DNA from: Gluconobacter cerinus
GTDB lineage: Bacteria > Pseudomonadota > Alphaproteobacteria > Acetobacterales > Acetobacteraceae
DNA: 64,000 bases
Assembly (NCBI RefSeq): GCF_002723935.1
Contig: NZ_BEWM01000001.1
Coordinates: 558,001 to 622,000, forward strand
Direction of reading: 5' to 3'
Shown piece after piece: positions 36,563-44,370 of this stretch. Below the pieces are notes generated by a model. That model did not search any database, had not been told where the DNA came from, and saw nothing but the letters and a program-made list of their open reading frames with translations. The position numbers and the translations under genes are program-made. Positions within the stretch are counted from its first letter, which is position 1; each line of letters opens with the position of its first letter.

Positions 36563-36930
36563 ACGAATGGCAGTCCCCCGGCGCGCCAGCCCGTGCCGGG
36601 GCCATGCTTGTCTTCGAAGCCATCGACAATATTGCTTACATCCGCATATCCGGCATGTTCAGCCAGAAGCGCTGCATTATGGGAGCGCATCCCCGACCGG
36701 CACAGAAACAGGACGCGACTGTTCTGATCAGGCACGGCATTCAGCAGTCCTTCCAGAAACATCTGCTCCAGACCCGGCTGCCACGTCAGACACACAACGG
36801 GCCTTGGCAGGGCAGAAGAATCGGGCAGGCCAATCTCCGCCCATTCCACAGGTGTCCGCACATCGACGAGGATGCTGTCGGCTTCATTTGCAAGCACGTC
36901 CCATGCCTGCTTTGCTGTCAGTACCTTCAT
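36538..36930 (-). CDS. Rhodanese-like sulfurtransferase
   Basis: The 130-residue single-domain protein starts MKVLTAKQAWDVL, with an ATG at 36930 (a further ATG lies 12 bases upstream). The conserved features are ILVDVRTPVEWAEIG and the active-site loop FLCRSGMRSHNAA, whose cysteine accepts sulfane sulfur. It is divergent from cysK with about 58 bases between starts, so the two may share a control region and sulfur-related role. Its 3' end overlaps the DUF2272 gene. Confidence 0.92.
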   Translation of the reverse strand: MKVLTAKQAWDVLANEADSILVDVRTPVEWAEIGLPDSSALPRPVVCLTWQPGLEQMFLEGLLNAVPDQNSRVLFLCRSGMRSHNAALLAEHAGYADVSNIVDGFEDKHGPGTGWRAGGLPFVHMPLSGS

Positions 36931-36988
36931 GGCCTTCCTCATCCCTACAAAACGCGGTCTATAATTCCGTTAGCACAGGAGTGAACGT

Positions 36989-38032
36989 ATGACTGACATC
37001 ACCAGCCCACACCAGTCCGTTTCGGCAGGGTGGCAGAGCACCTCCTCCAGCATGACGGCCGCCATTGGCGGAACGCCGCTCATCCGTCTGAAGCGCGCCT
37101 CCGAAGAAACCGGCTGTGACATCTACGGCAAGGCGGAGTTCATGAACCCCGGCGGGTCTGTCAAAGACCGTGCAGCACTTGCCATTATCGAAGATGCTTT
37201 CCGCACTGGCGCTCTCAAGCCCGGCGGAACCGTTGTCGAAGGAACAGCTGGCAATACTGGCATCGGACTGACGCTTGTGGCCCAGGCCATGGGCTGCAAG
37301 GCGATCATCGTCGTGCCGGAAACCCAGAGCCGCGAAAAGCTCGACTTTCTACGCATGATCGGCGCAGACCTGCGACTGGTCCCTGCCAAGCCGTTCCGTG
37401 ACCCGGGCAACTACGTTCATGTGTCGCGTCGTCTGGCTGAAGAAACAGGCGCTTTCTGGGCTAACCAGTTCGACAATACTGCCAACCGCGAAGGCCACCG
37501 CACCACGACAGCCGTCGAAATCTGGAACCAGACGGGCGGAAAGATTGATGCCTTCACCTGCGCCTGCGGCACCGGCGGCACTCTGGCAGGCATCGGAATG
37601 GGCCTGCGGGAACAGGCTGCGGCGGCAGGCAAGACGTCCCCAAAAATCGTGCTTGCTGATCCGGAAGGTTCGGCACTCTATGGCTGGGTAAAATCCAACG
37701 ATCTGACCATCAGCGGCGGTTCCATCACGGAAGGCATTGGCCAAGGACGTGTCACAGCCAACCTTGAGGGCTGCGCACCTGATGATGCAGAGCGAATTGC
37801 AGACCCGGAAGCGCTGGAGCAGATCTTTGCCCTGACCGCAGAAGAAGGCCTGTCCGTCGGTGGTTCGTCAGGCATCAATGTTGCAGCAGCTATCCGAACT
37901 GCAAGGAAGCTTGGTCCTGGACATACGATTGTTACAATCCTGTGCGATGGAGGGGCAAGGTATCAGTCCAAGCTGTTCAACCCTGAGTTCCTTCGTGCGA
38001 AAAACCTCCCGGTTCCCTCCTGGCTGGCGTAA
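36989..38032 (+). CDS. cysK: Cysteine synthase A
   Basis: This PLP enzyme forms L-cysteine from O-acetylserine and sulfide. The 347-residue protein shows GGSVKDRAALAII with the PLP lysine K59, EGTAGNTGIGL, and the phosphate-binding GTGGTLAGIG loop near 190, then GGSSGINVAAAI. The N-terminal 25 residues before the conserved IGGTPLIRL are longer than usual. AGGAG precedes the ATG. It is divergent from a rhodanese, and a TATAAT-like sequence lies at 36960-36965. A hairpin follows the stop. Some relatives with this length act as cystathionine beta-synthase-like enzymes, but no extra domain is present here. Confidence 0.93.
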   Translation: MTDITSPHQSVSAGWQSTSSSMTAAIGGTPLIRLKRASEETGCDIYGKAEFMNPGGSVKDRAALAIIEDAFRTGALKPGGTVVEGTAGNTGIGLTLVAQAMGCKAIIVVPETQSREKLDFLRMIGADLRLVPAKPFRDPGNYVHVSRRLAEETGAFWANQFDNTANREGHRTTTAVEIWNQTGGKIDAFTCACGTGGTLAGIGMGLREQAAAAGKTSPKIVLADPEGSALYGWVKSNDLTISGGSITEGIGQGRVTANLEGCAPDDAERIADPEALEQIFALTAEEGLSVGGSSGINVAAAIRTARKLGPGHTIVTILCDGGARYQSKLFNPEFLRAKNLPVPSWLA

Positions 38033-38040
38033 GCACGAAA

Positions 38041-38068
38041 GTGGCGCGGCAGACCTGAACCGCGCCAC
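38041..38068 (+). terminator. Hairpin after cysK
   Basis: GTGGCGCGG (38041-38049) and CCGCGCCAC (38060-38068) pair perfectly, eight bases after the cysK stop. No T-run follows, so this is a weak or Rho-assisted terminator, before the response regulator gene. Confidence 0.6.
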
Positions 38069-38092
38069 AAGCCGATGGAAGGTAACATTATC

Positions 38093-38818
38093 ATGGGTAC
38101 AGAAACCCTTCCCCATCTTCTGGTCGTCGATGATGACCGTGAAATCCGGGAGCTTCTGAGCAAGTTCCTCGAACGGAACCACTTTCGCGTCACGGCTGCG
38201 CGCGATGGTCGTGAAGCCCGAAAAGCCTGGGCCAATGGTCATTACCAGCTTGTGGTTCTGGACCTGATGCTTCCGGGCGAAAGCGGCCTTGAAGTCGCCC
38301 GCTGGCTGCGCACCCAGGATAATGTCCCCATCATCATGCTGACAGCCATGAGCGATGAAACCGACCGGATTATCGGGCTGGAGTTTGGCGCCGATGATTA
38401 CGTCGCCAAGCCGTTCAATCCCCGCGAACTCCTCGCCCGCATTCGCGCTGTGCTGCGCCGGACGGTGGATGCCTCCGAAAAGCGCCAGGCCACAGATACC
38501 CGCAAGATCATGTTTGCCGGCTGGTGCCTCGACCCGGTCCGCCGCCGTCTGCTCAACCCGGATGGAGCAGAAATCTCCCTGACGGGTGGCGAATATGACC
38601 TTCTGATCGCGCTGCTGGAACGCGCCAACCGCGTCCTGACCCGGGACATGCTGCTTGAGCTGCTTCGCGGCCGTCAGGCTGGACCATTCGACCGCGCCAT
38701 TGACGTCGCCATCAGCCGCCTGCGTCGCAAGCTGGAAGATGACGGCCGGAATGCACAGGTCATCAAGACCGTGCGTGGTGGTGGTTACGTCCTTGCAGCA
38801 GAAGTCGAACGCGTCTGA
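38093..38818 (+). CDS. OmpR-type response regulator
   Basis: The 241-residue protein has a receiver domain (LLVVDDDREIRELL, phospho-acceptor D57 in VVLDLMLPGE, K in YVAKPFNPRELLAR) and a C-terminal winged-helix DNA-binding domain (LTGGEYDLLIALLERANRVL, RAIDVAISRLRRKLEDDG, IKTVRGGGYVL). It is a transcription factor activated by the sensor kinase encoded two bases downstream. The ATG at 38093 has GGAAGG upstream; an in-frame ATG at 38075 is less suitable. It resembles OmpR of the OmpR/EnvZ pair in layout. The regulon cannot be told. Confidence 0.94.
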   Translation: MGTETLPHLLVVDDDREIRELLSKFLERNHFRVTAARDGREARKAWANGHYQLVVLDLMLPGESGLEVARWLRTQDNVPIIMLTAMSDETDRIIGLEFGADDYVAKPFNPRELLARIRAVLRRTVDASEKRQATDTRKIMFAGWCLDPVRRRLLNPDGAEISLTGGEYDLLIALLERANRVLTRDMLLELLRGRQAGPFDRAIDVAISRLRRKLEDDGRNAQVIKTVRGGGYVLAAEVERV

Positions 38819-38820
38819 CC

Positions 38821-40419
38821 GTGCGCTTTTTTCCCAGTTCCCTTGTCGCCCGCACCAGCCTGCTCCTGATTGTTGGGCTGGGCGTTATTGAACTTGCGGG
38901 ACTGGGGATCCACGCGCTTGATCGCCTTGATCTGGCTGAACGCAGTCAGATGCATGACTATCAGATCCAGGTCTTTTCCATTTACCGCACGATTGCGGAA
39001 ACAAAGGCGGAAGACCGGAAAAACGCCATAGACGACCTGCACATCCCGTCGAACACAACAGTTCTGCTGCTTCCGACGCCGGATCAGGAAATCCATAGCC
39101 ACAAAATCCCGCTCCCCTTTTTCGCATCCGGGGGGCTCTCTCAGGGGCGGTTTCATGCACCGCCGCCGGGCTTCGGTCCGGGCGGGGCTCCATTTGGTCC
39201 AGGAGGGATGATTGAGCCGGGCCTTCCGGGAGCAGCCCCGCCGGGTGAAGAACATCCATCTGGCGCTCCGGAACACGGCCCTTTCCCTGACGAACGGAAC
39301 TTTGACCGCCCTCATGAAGGCGGCCCCGAAGGATGGTACGGGCCGGGACTGGGTGGCCGCGAAGGATATCGGGAAATCCCGCCTTTCATGCGCGGATCAT
39401 TCCTGCCTTCATCCCTTTATCCACTTGAAGTCTGGGCCGGGCAGGAACTTCGTACACATTCCACGTCAATGCTGTTGCCGGATGGTCAGTGCTGGCTTGT
39501 CATCCGTTACGTCATGCCCTTGCCCAACCCTTTCGAAGCGCCGACATTCATCATTGCGTTCCTGATGATGTCCCTCTTCGGAGGGGCCTTGATCCTCTGG
39601 GCCACACGTCGTCTGATCGCCCCCGTCACAACACTGGCCACCGCTGCCGAAGCGCTTGGCCGGGACGTGAACAGCTCAACGGTTCTTCCGGAAAACGGCC
39701 CATCAGAGATCCGTCGCGCTGCTATTGCCTTTAACACGATGTCCATGCGGATTCGTCGTTTCGTCTCGGATCGAACGCTCATGCTCACGGCGATTGGACA
39801 CGATCTGCGCACACCCATCACACGACTGAAGCTGCGCGCCGAGTTCATTGACGATGATGAACTGCGCAACAAGATTCTGGCGGATCTTGATGAAATGGAG
39901 GCCATGGTGGCCGCCACACTGGCTTTCGGTCGTGACAGCGCCTCTAACGAACAGGTTGTCTTCCTTGATCTGCGCACCCTGCTGCAAACCATCATGGATG
40001 AAGCAGCCGAAAGCCATCCGGATCAGGCAGACGCGCTTGTCTATGAGTTGCCGATGCAGCCAGTCCGCATTCAGGCACGGTCCGTGGCACTCAAGCGCGC
40101 GCTGAACAATCTCATTCTCAATTCTTTGAAATATGGTGGAAGTGCGCATGTCACGCTCATTCCACCGACAAAAAAGAAAGAAAAAGATCGCACTGCCCGC
40201 ATCATCATTGAGGACAATGGCCCCGGCCTTCCCGAGAGCGAGCTTGAACGGGTTTTCGAACCTTTTGTGCGGATCGAAACCAGCCGCAATCGTGAAACAG
40301 GTGGCACCGGCCTGGGACTTTCCATCGCCCGGACAATCCTGCGGGCACAGGGCGGCGACGTGCGCCTTCAGAACCGTGGCGAAGGCGGCCTGAGGACGAT
40401 CATCACACTGGCAGCGTAG
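38821..40419 (+). CDS. Sensor histidine kinase with a Pro/Gly-rich periplasmic region
   Basis: The 532-residue kinase starts with GTG two bases after the response regulator. It has a first membrane helix at about 10-32, a periplasmic region to about 240, a second helix (IIAFLMMSLFGGALILWA), a HAMP domain, HisKA with H327 in IGHDLRTPITRLKL, and a complete HATPase (NLILNSLKYGG, IIEDNGPGLPE, GTGLGLSIAR). Residues about 100-185 of the sensor are unusually rich in Pro, Gly, Phe and Glu (GGAPFGPGGM, EHGPFPDERNFDRPHEGG). This low-complexity segment is not typical of EnvZ. It pairs with the OmpR-type regulator. The signal is unknown. Confidence 0.93.
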   Translation: MRFFPSSLVARTSLLLIVGLGVIELAGLGIHALDRLDLAERSQMHDYQIQVFSIYRTIAETKAEDRKNAIDDLHIPSNTTVLLLPTPDQEIHSHKIPLPFFASGGLSQGRFHAPPPGFGPGGAPFGPGGMIEPGLPGAAPPGEEHPSGAPEHGPFPDERNFDRPHEGGPEGWYGPGLGGREGYREIPPFMRGSFLPSSLYPLEVWAGQELRTHSTSMLLPDGQCWLVIRYVMPLPNPFEAPTFIIAFLMMSLFGGALILWATRRLIAPVTTLATAAEALGRDVNSSTVLPENGPSEIRRAAIAFNTMSMRIRRFVSDRTLMLTAIGHDLRTPITRLKLRAEFIDDDELRNKILADLDEMEAMVAATLAFGRDSASNEQVVFLDLRTLLQTIMDEAAESHPDQADALVYELPMQPVRIQARSVALKRALNNLILNSLKYGGSAHVTLIPPTKKKEKDRTARIIIEDNGPGLPESELERVFEPFVRIETSRNRETGGTGLGLSIARTILRAQGGDVRLQNRGEGGLRTIITLAA

Positions 40420-40456
40420 GCCCCTCTCCTCATCACTTCTCTGCCATCCATAGCCT

Positions 40457-40476
40457 GAACCGCTCAAAGGCGGTTC
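40457..40476 (+). terminator. Short hairpin after the sensor kinase gene
   Basis: GAACCGC (40457-40463) and GCGGTTC (40470-40476) pair around six bases, about 38 bases after the stop. There is no clear T-run; it may be a weak 3' end. Confidence 0.45.
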
Positions 40477-40534
40477 CAATCTGTTCAGCATGTCTTTCTA
40501 TGTCAGGGACGCCCCAACACAGGAGAGCCAAGGC

Positions 40535-41395
40535 ATGAGTGACCAGAACTTTCGCAGCATTCTGACAGGATCATTTTCGACACCATGCGCAGACAATCCG
40601 ACTGTCGCCATGATCGAAGCCGCATACATCCATGAAGGGCTGAACGCGCGTTACATTAACTGTGACGTCAAGGCAGACAATCTCGCTGCCGCCGTCAAAG
40701 GTGCCAAAGCCATGGAATGGGTCGGGTTCAACTGCTCCCTGCCCCATAAGGTCGCAGTTCTGGAGCATCTCGATGCTTTGGATGAGTCAGCAAAACTGAT
40801 CGGGGCAGTTAATTGCGTCGCCATCAAAGACGGGCGCCTGACGGGCCATAACACCGACGGCAAGGGGTTTCTGGCGTCCTTGAGAGAGATCACAGATCCA
40901 GCCGAAAAACGCGTTCTCCTTCTTGGCGCAGGTGGAGCTGCACGTGCGATTGCCGTTGAACTTGCACTGGCCGGCGTCGCCCATCTCACCGTCGTCAATC
41001 GTGACGTCAAGAAAGCCGAGACCATTGCTGCGCTGGTACGTGACAACTCAAGCGCAGATGCCGAAGCCAAGCCCTGGCAGGGCGACGTTTCCGTTCCCGA
41101 AGGCACAGATATCGTCATCAATGCCACATCCATCGGCCTTGGTGATCCGGAGGCGATTCCTCCTGTGGACATCAAAAGCCTGACCAAAGGGCAGATTGTT
41201 GCGGACGTCATTCCCAACCCACCGCAAACACGCTTCCTTCAGGAAGCCCACGCGCAAGGCTGCACGACCCTCGATGGCTTGGGAATGCTGGTCAACCAAG
41301 GGCTGATTGGCGTTGAGATCTGGCTGGGCAAGACGCTCGATGGAGACGTGATGGCCCAGACACTGGAAGAAATTTTTGAATCATCCGGAGACTGA
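40535..41395 (+). CDS. Shikimate dehydrogenase-family oxidoreductase, atypical substrate site
   Basis: The 286-residue protein is an AroE/YdiB-type NAD(P) dehydrogenase. The catalytic lysine and aspartate are present (FNCSLPHKVAV and TGHNTDGKGF), the NADP motif is LLGAGGAARAIAV, and GMLVNQGLIGVEIW closes the active site. However, the N-terminal SxSP motif that holds the substrate carboxylate is replaced (GSFSTPCADNPTV). It may therefore act on another hydroxy or keto acid rather than shikimate. An AGGAGAG sequence precedes the ATG at 40535. It is followed by a strong terminator. The canonical aroE is not in this window. Confidence 0.82.
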   Translation: MSDQNFRSILTGSFSTPCADNPTVAMIEAAYIHEGLNARYINCDVKADNLAAAVKGAKAMEWVGFNCSLPHKVAVLEHLDALDESAKLIGAVNCVAIKDGRLTGHNTDGKGFLASLREITDPAEKRVLLLGAGGAARAIAVELALAGVAHLTVVNRDVKKAETIAALVRDNSSADAEAKPWQGDVSVPEGTDIVINATSIGLGDPEAIPPVDIKSLTKGQIVADVIPNPPQTRFLQEAHAQGCTTLDGLGMLVNQGLIGVEIWLGKTLDGDVMAQTLEEIFESSGD

Positions 41396-41404
41396 ACTCC
41401 GAGA

Positions 41405-41433
41405 CCCCTCCGTCTGGCACACAGACGGAGGGG
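41405..41433 (+). terminator. Terminator after the AroE-like gene
   Basis: CCCCTCCGTCTG (41405-41416) pairs with CAGACGGAGGGG (41422-41433), followed by TTTGCATTTTG. It may also serve the convergent ABC permease gene. Confidence 0.85.
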
Positions 41434-41445
41434 TTTGCATTTTGC

Positions 41446-42366
41446 CTAGATAGGCTCTGCCCGGCGACGCAGCCAGACTGTCAGAACGAGACAGACCGCC
41501 GCCAGCAACACACCCCACCAAAGTGAAGGCATCGAAAACAGGGCTAGAAAGTCCAGGTGTCCGGTTACGATCTTATCTGTTGGCGTATGCTGTACATCAA
41601 ACCCATCAGACTGGGTGGCGATGATCTTCATCTGGGCATCGTGGAAGCCAGTCCCGGGAAAATGCAAAAAGCGGTCCCATATGATGCCCGTAATATGGTT
41701 CGTACGCAGACCAATGGCTTCCACAATATAGAGACCCGCCAGTCCCCCTAATACCCACACGGCAGGCACGGTTCTGACACTGGCTGAGACCAGGAACAGA
41801 ACGGCATAAATCGGTAACCACCACAGAGTATTCAGCACGATATAGGCAACATCATCGATTATCAGATGACCTACACTGGCTTGTTCTGCCAGACCCACCG
41901 GAGAAATTCCGTATGCCTGTGCAGTCGCGACAATAAGAACGACCGTCGCCACCCAGCTTAAAAACAGCGACAAAAGAGGGCCGATCGCAAGCACAACACT
42001 CGCCTTGGCCGCCACACTCAATCGGTCCGAGACAGGCAGAGACTTCCAGAAAAGCACCGACAGATCCTTACGTTCATTATAGAACGTACCGAGCGCATAG
42101 ATGCACCCCACCGTCAGGGCTGCGACATTGGCGATCCCGAACAGCATTTCCGCCGTGATCCTGAACATCAGGATTGGTGGAACACTTTCTGCCGTCCCTT
42201 TCATGACCTTGAGGTGGCTCGTGTGCAGCTGCAAGCAGAGAAGAACCAACGGCAGACAAACCATTACCAAGGGGCCGAGTATCAAAAACCGGTTTCCCCA
42301 AAGCTCTCGCCTGACAGACCAGACGTATTGCTTCAGCGGCCACGTCATTTTTCCATATTCGCTCAT
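41446..42366 (-). CDS. ABC-2 type permease of a YtrA-regulated operon
   Basis: The 306-residue protein has six hydrophobic segments (about residues 28-48, 75-100, 130-155, 170-200, 205-225, 275-300) without recognisable enzymatic motifs, as expected of an ABC-2 permease. It starts MSEYGKMTWPLKQYVWSVRRE, with its ATG overlapping the ATPase stop by ATGA. With the ATPase it would form an exporter, and with the GntR gene the standard YtrA-type operon, which in other bacteria responds to cell-envelope antibiotics. The substrate is unknown. Confidence 0.85.
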   Translation of the reverse strand: MSEYGKMTWPLKQYVWSVRRELWGNRFLILGPLVMVCLPLVLLCLQLHTSHLKVMKGTAESVPPILMFRITAEMLFGIANVAALTVGCIYALGTFYNERKDLSVLFWKSLPVSDRLSVAAKASVVLAIGPLLSLFLSWVATVVLIVATAQAYGISPVGLAEQASVGHLIIDDVAYIVLNTLWWLPIYAVLFLVSASVRTVPAVWVLGGLAGLYIVEAIGLRTNHITGIIWDRFLHFPGTGFHDAQMKIIATQSDGFDVQHTPTDKIVTGHLDFLALFSMPSLWWGVLLAAVCLVLTVWLRRRAEPI

Positions 42367-43238
42367 GCCCCTGCCCCTTTCCTGTTCCCACGGTTCTGTC
42401 CCATCAGCACCAGAAACAGATCGGCCAGTCGCGGCTGGCGTGTTTCGCCAAGGGCCGCCAGTTCACTGTGCGGCACACCATCAAAAAGCATGATCGGCTG
42501 CCCCATGATGAGCCTTTCACTGATCGGCCCCAGATGTCGGGCAGCGTCCGAGGTCTCCGCTCTGGGTTTCAGTTCCACGAAACGCTGCGCCAGATTTTCC
42601 ATGCTATCCTGCAACGTGATGCGACCATCCCCGATCAGGATCACATCCGTGAGGATATCCTCGATTTCCTCGACCTGATGGGTCGTCACCAGAATGGTGC
42701 GGTCATGATCGAAGTAATCATTCAGAAGCGTGATGTAGAATTCGCGGCGATACAGCAGGTCCAGCCCCAGCGTCGGCTCATCAAGCACCAGCAGCTTGGC
42801 ATCAATCGCCATGACCAGCGCCAGATGAAGCTGCGCGACCATACCCTTGGACAAGTCCCGTACTCGGGAACGCTTCTGAATGTCAGTCCGGGAGAGAAAG
42901 TGCTCCGCCCGGCTCCGGTTAAACCGTGGGTGAACGCCTTCGACATAGTCCAGAACCTGCCAGACCTTCATCCAGCGCGGCAGCAAAGCCACATCGGCAA
43001 TAAAGCAGACATCCTGCATCATCGCTTCGCGCTCACGCCAGGGATCACGCCCCAGAACCCTGAGGGAACCTTCATAGGGGACAAGACCCAGAATGGCATT
43101 CAGAGCCGTCGTCTTGCCTGCGCCATTAGGCCCGATCAGCCCGACAATCCGGCCTGATGGAATACTGAGGTCAATGCCCAGAACACCTTTGCCCCCGCGA
43201 TGCACTTTTCGCAGACCCTGTGCTTCAATACAGATCAT
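42363..43238 (-). CDS. ABC transporter ATP-binding protein
   Basis: The 291-residue ATPase has Walker A GLIGPNGAGKTTAL near 34-47, Walker B LLVLDEPTLGLDLLYRREFY, and switch region LVTTHQVEEIED. The signature motif reads DLSKGMVAQLHL instead of LSGGQ; this variant is typical of YtrB/EcsA-like ATPases. A C-terminal domain of about 70 residues follows. The start overlaps the GntR stop by ATGA (43235-43238). Together with the following permease it is predicted to be an exporter controlled by the upstream regulator. Confidence 0.92.
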   Translation of the reverse strand: MICIEAQGLRKVHRGGKGVLGIDLSIPSGRIVGLIGPNGAGKTTALNAILGLVPYEGSLRVLGRDPWREREAMMQDVCFIADVALLPRWMKVWQVLDYVEGVHPRFNRSRAEHFLSRTDIQKRSRVRDLSKGMVAQLHLALVMAIDAKLLVLDEPTLGLDLLYRREFYITLLNDYFDHDRTILVTTHQVEEIEDILTDVILIGDGRITLQDSMENLAQRFVELKPRAETSDAARHLGPISERLIMGQPIMLFDGVPHSELAALGETRQPRLADLFLVLMGQNRGNRKGAGA

Positions 43239-43594
43239 GCGACATCTCCCTCTTTGAGAAGATCATCCAGGCTGAGACCAAGACGGCGGATTGTCCGTAG
43301 CGTTTCCGGCCATTGTTCTGTCAGGAATTTCTGACGTTCGCTCTCACCAAGACGCGCTAGCGCACCCTGCGCCACGAACAGTCCAAGACCACGACGCTTC
43401 TCGACCAGCCCTTCATCAGAAAGCTGCTGATACGCCTTCATCACGGTCAAAGGATTCACCTGACATTCGGCTGCAACCTGTCGAACCGACGGGATCGCAT
43501 CACCCTCAGCGACAGCACCATCCAGCATCATGCCGACCACCCTGTCCCGAAGTTGCTGATAGATCGGCTGGCTCTCATTCCACGCACCATCCAC
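43235..43594 (-). CDS. YtrA-type GntR family regulator
   Basis: The 119-residue regulator has a winged helix with QPIYQQLRDRVVGMMLDG then PSVRQVAAECQVNPLTVMKA and GLVEKRRGLGLFV, and a short helical tail instead of a large ligand domain, which defines the YtrA subfamily. The start is a GTG at 43594 preceded by GAGGAGG; longer readings upstream lack a ribosome site. It heads the operon with an ATPase and a permease. An inverted repeat at 43655-43678, about 60 bases upstream, is its likely operator, consistent with autorepression. Confidence 0.92.
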   Translation of the reverse strand: MDGAWNESQPIYQQLRDRVVGMMLDGAVAEGDAIPSVRQVAAECQVNPLTVMKAYQQLSDEGLVEKRRGLGLFVAQGALARLGESERQKFLTEQWPETLRTIRRLGLSLDDLLKEGDVA

Positions 43595-43654
43595 AACACA
43601 CCTCCTCAAATCTCTCTGCCCGGGACTCCATTTCGTACGCCTCATTTCCGTTCT

Positions 43655-43678
43655 GGTGATTTACATAACTATATCACC
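43655..43678. promoter_or_regulatory. Putative operator of the YtrA-type operon
   Basis: GGTGAT (43655-43660) and ATCACC (43673-43678) form a perfect 6-bp inverted repeat with a 12-base AT-rich centre containing TATAGTTAT on the minus strand. The spacing and AT centre suit a dimeric GntR/YtrA binding site that covers the promoter. Confidence 0.6.
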
Positions 43679-43765
43679 AAATCGGAAGCAAGAAGATTTC
43701 CGCACCGGCCTGCCCGCGACGTCTCCAGCCGCAGGTCAGGTCCTTTCAGGTTTGGACAAAAATAA

Positions 43766-43791
43766 AGCGTCATCTTCCAAGAGATGACGCT
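43766..43791 (-). terminator. Terminator after the small lipoprotein gene
   Basis: AGCGTCATCT (43766-43775) pairs with AGATGACGCT (43782-43791). On the minus strand TTATTTTTG follows. It lies about 34 bases after the lipoprotein stop at 43825, and the plus-strand side is flanked by CTAAAAAA. Confidence 0.85.
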
Positions 43792-43824
43792 CTAAAAAAC
43801 CTCAGATCCAGCCATGCTGGCAGA

Positions 43825-44007
43825 TCAGAACATGGCGCGGTCTGGAATTGTATTTCCGTACGGTGAAATGTTCTCAATCGTCTGAGAAAATTTTTCATTA
43901 TTTTTAGAAGAATCCGAGAATCCACTACCAGAACATGCAGACATCACCAGAAACAATGGAATAAATGCCAGAGCAAATACTGGTTTTACTGTCTTGTTTT
44001 TTGTCAT
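43825..44007 (-). CDS. Small lipoprotein, unknown
   Basis: The 60-residue product starts MTKNKTVKPVFALAFIPLFL and has a lipobox with cysteine at about 25 (FLVMSACSG), so the mature part is only about 36 residues: polar, Ser/Asn-rich, ending SPYGNTIPDRAMF. The ribosome site is GAAGAGGACGAG before the ATG. It has its own terminator and an AT-rich upstream region, so it is probably a single-gene transcript. No family is recognised. It is like small lipoproteins of the entericidin type only in size; no sequence link is claimed. Confidence 0.75.
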   Translation of the reverse strand: MTKNKTVKPVFALAFIPLFLVMSACSGSGFSDSSKNNEKFSQTIENISPYGNTIPDRAMF

Positions 44008-44337
44008 TTTCTCGTCCTCTTCTTGTTTTTTTTCGGACCATACTCCTTAAAAAAAATATTAAAATTAGATATTTTGGATCATGAAAACCTATTTATAAAA
44101 AAAATTTATAAAGGAATTTGGCGCTACAAAAGCATATATGCGTTGAAATTATTCTGTTTATTTTCATATCTTTAGAGGAAACAAGCGCACTTTGATAAAG
44201 ACCCAAAAAGCTCTTCATCTACGCATTGAGGTACGATTTCGCGGTAAATACTCGCAGGTTGAGCGGGCAACCTTCGCACGAAAGTATTTTGCATATTATT
44301 TCTAAAATATTGGTGCTTTCGGAGTGAACGCAAAAAA
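44008..44337. other. AT-rich spacer upstream of the small lipoprotein
   Basis: About 330 bases without a convincing gene. The first 110 bases (44030-44140) are very rich in A and T, with several long A or T runs. A two-stem inverted repeat lies at 44246-44289. It presumably holds the lipoprotein promoter on the minus strand. Confidence 0.6.
44246..44289. repeat. Nested inverted repeat, possible structured RNA or cruciform
   Basis: An outer AAATACT (44246-44252)/AGTATTT (44283-44289) pair encloses an inner GGTTG (44257-44261)/CAACC (44268-44272) stem. It lies in the AT-rich spacer. Function is unknown. Confidence 0.35.
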
Positions 44338-44364
44338 AAGCCTGCCTGAAAATCAGGCAGGCTT
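44338..44364 (-). terminator. Terminator after rsmB
   Basis: AAGCCTGCCTGA (44338-44349) and TCAGGCAGGCTT (44353-44364) form a 12-bp stem. On the minus strand a run of T follows, a few bases after the rsmB stop. Confidence 0.92.
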
Positions 44365-44370
44365 TACGTC

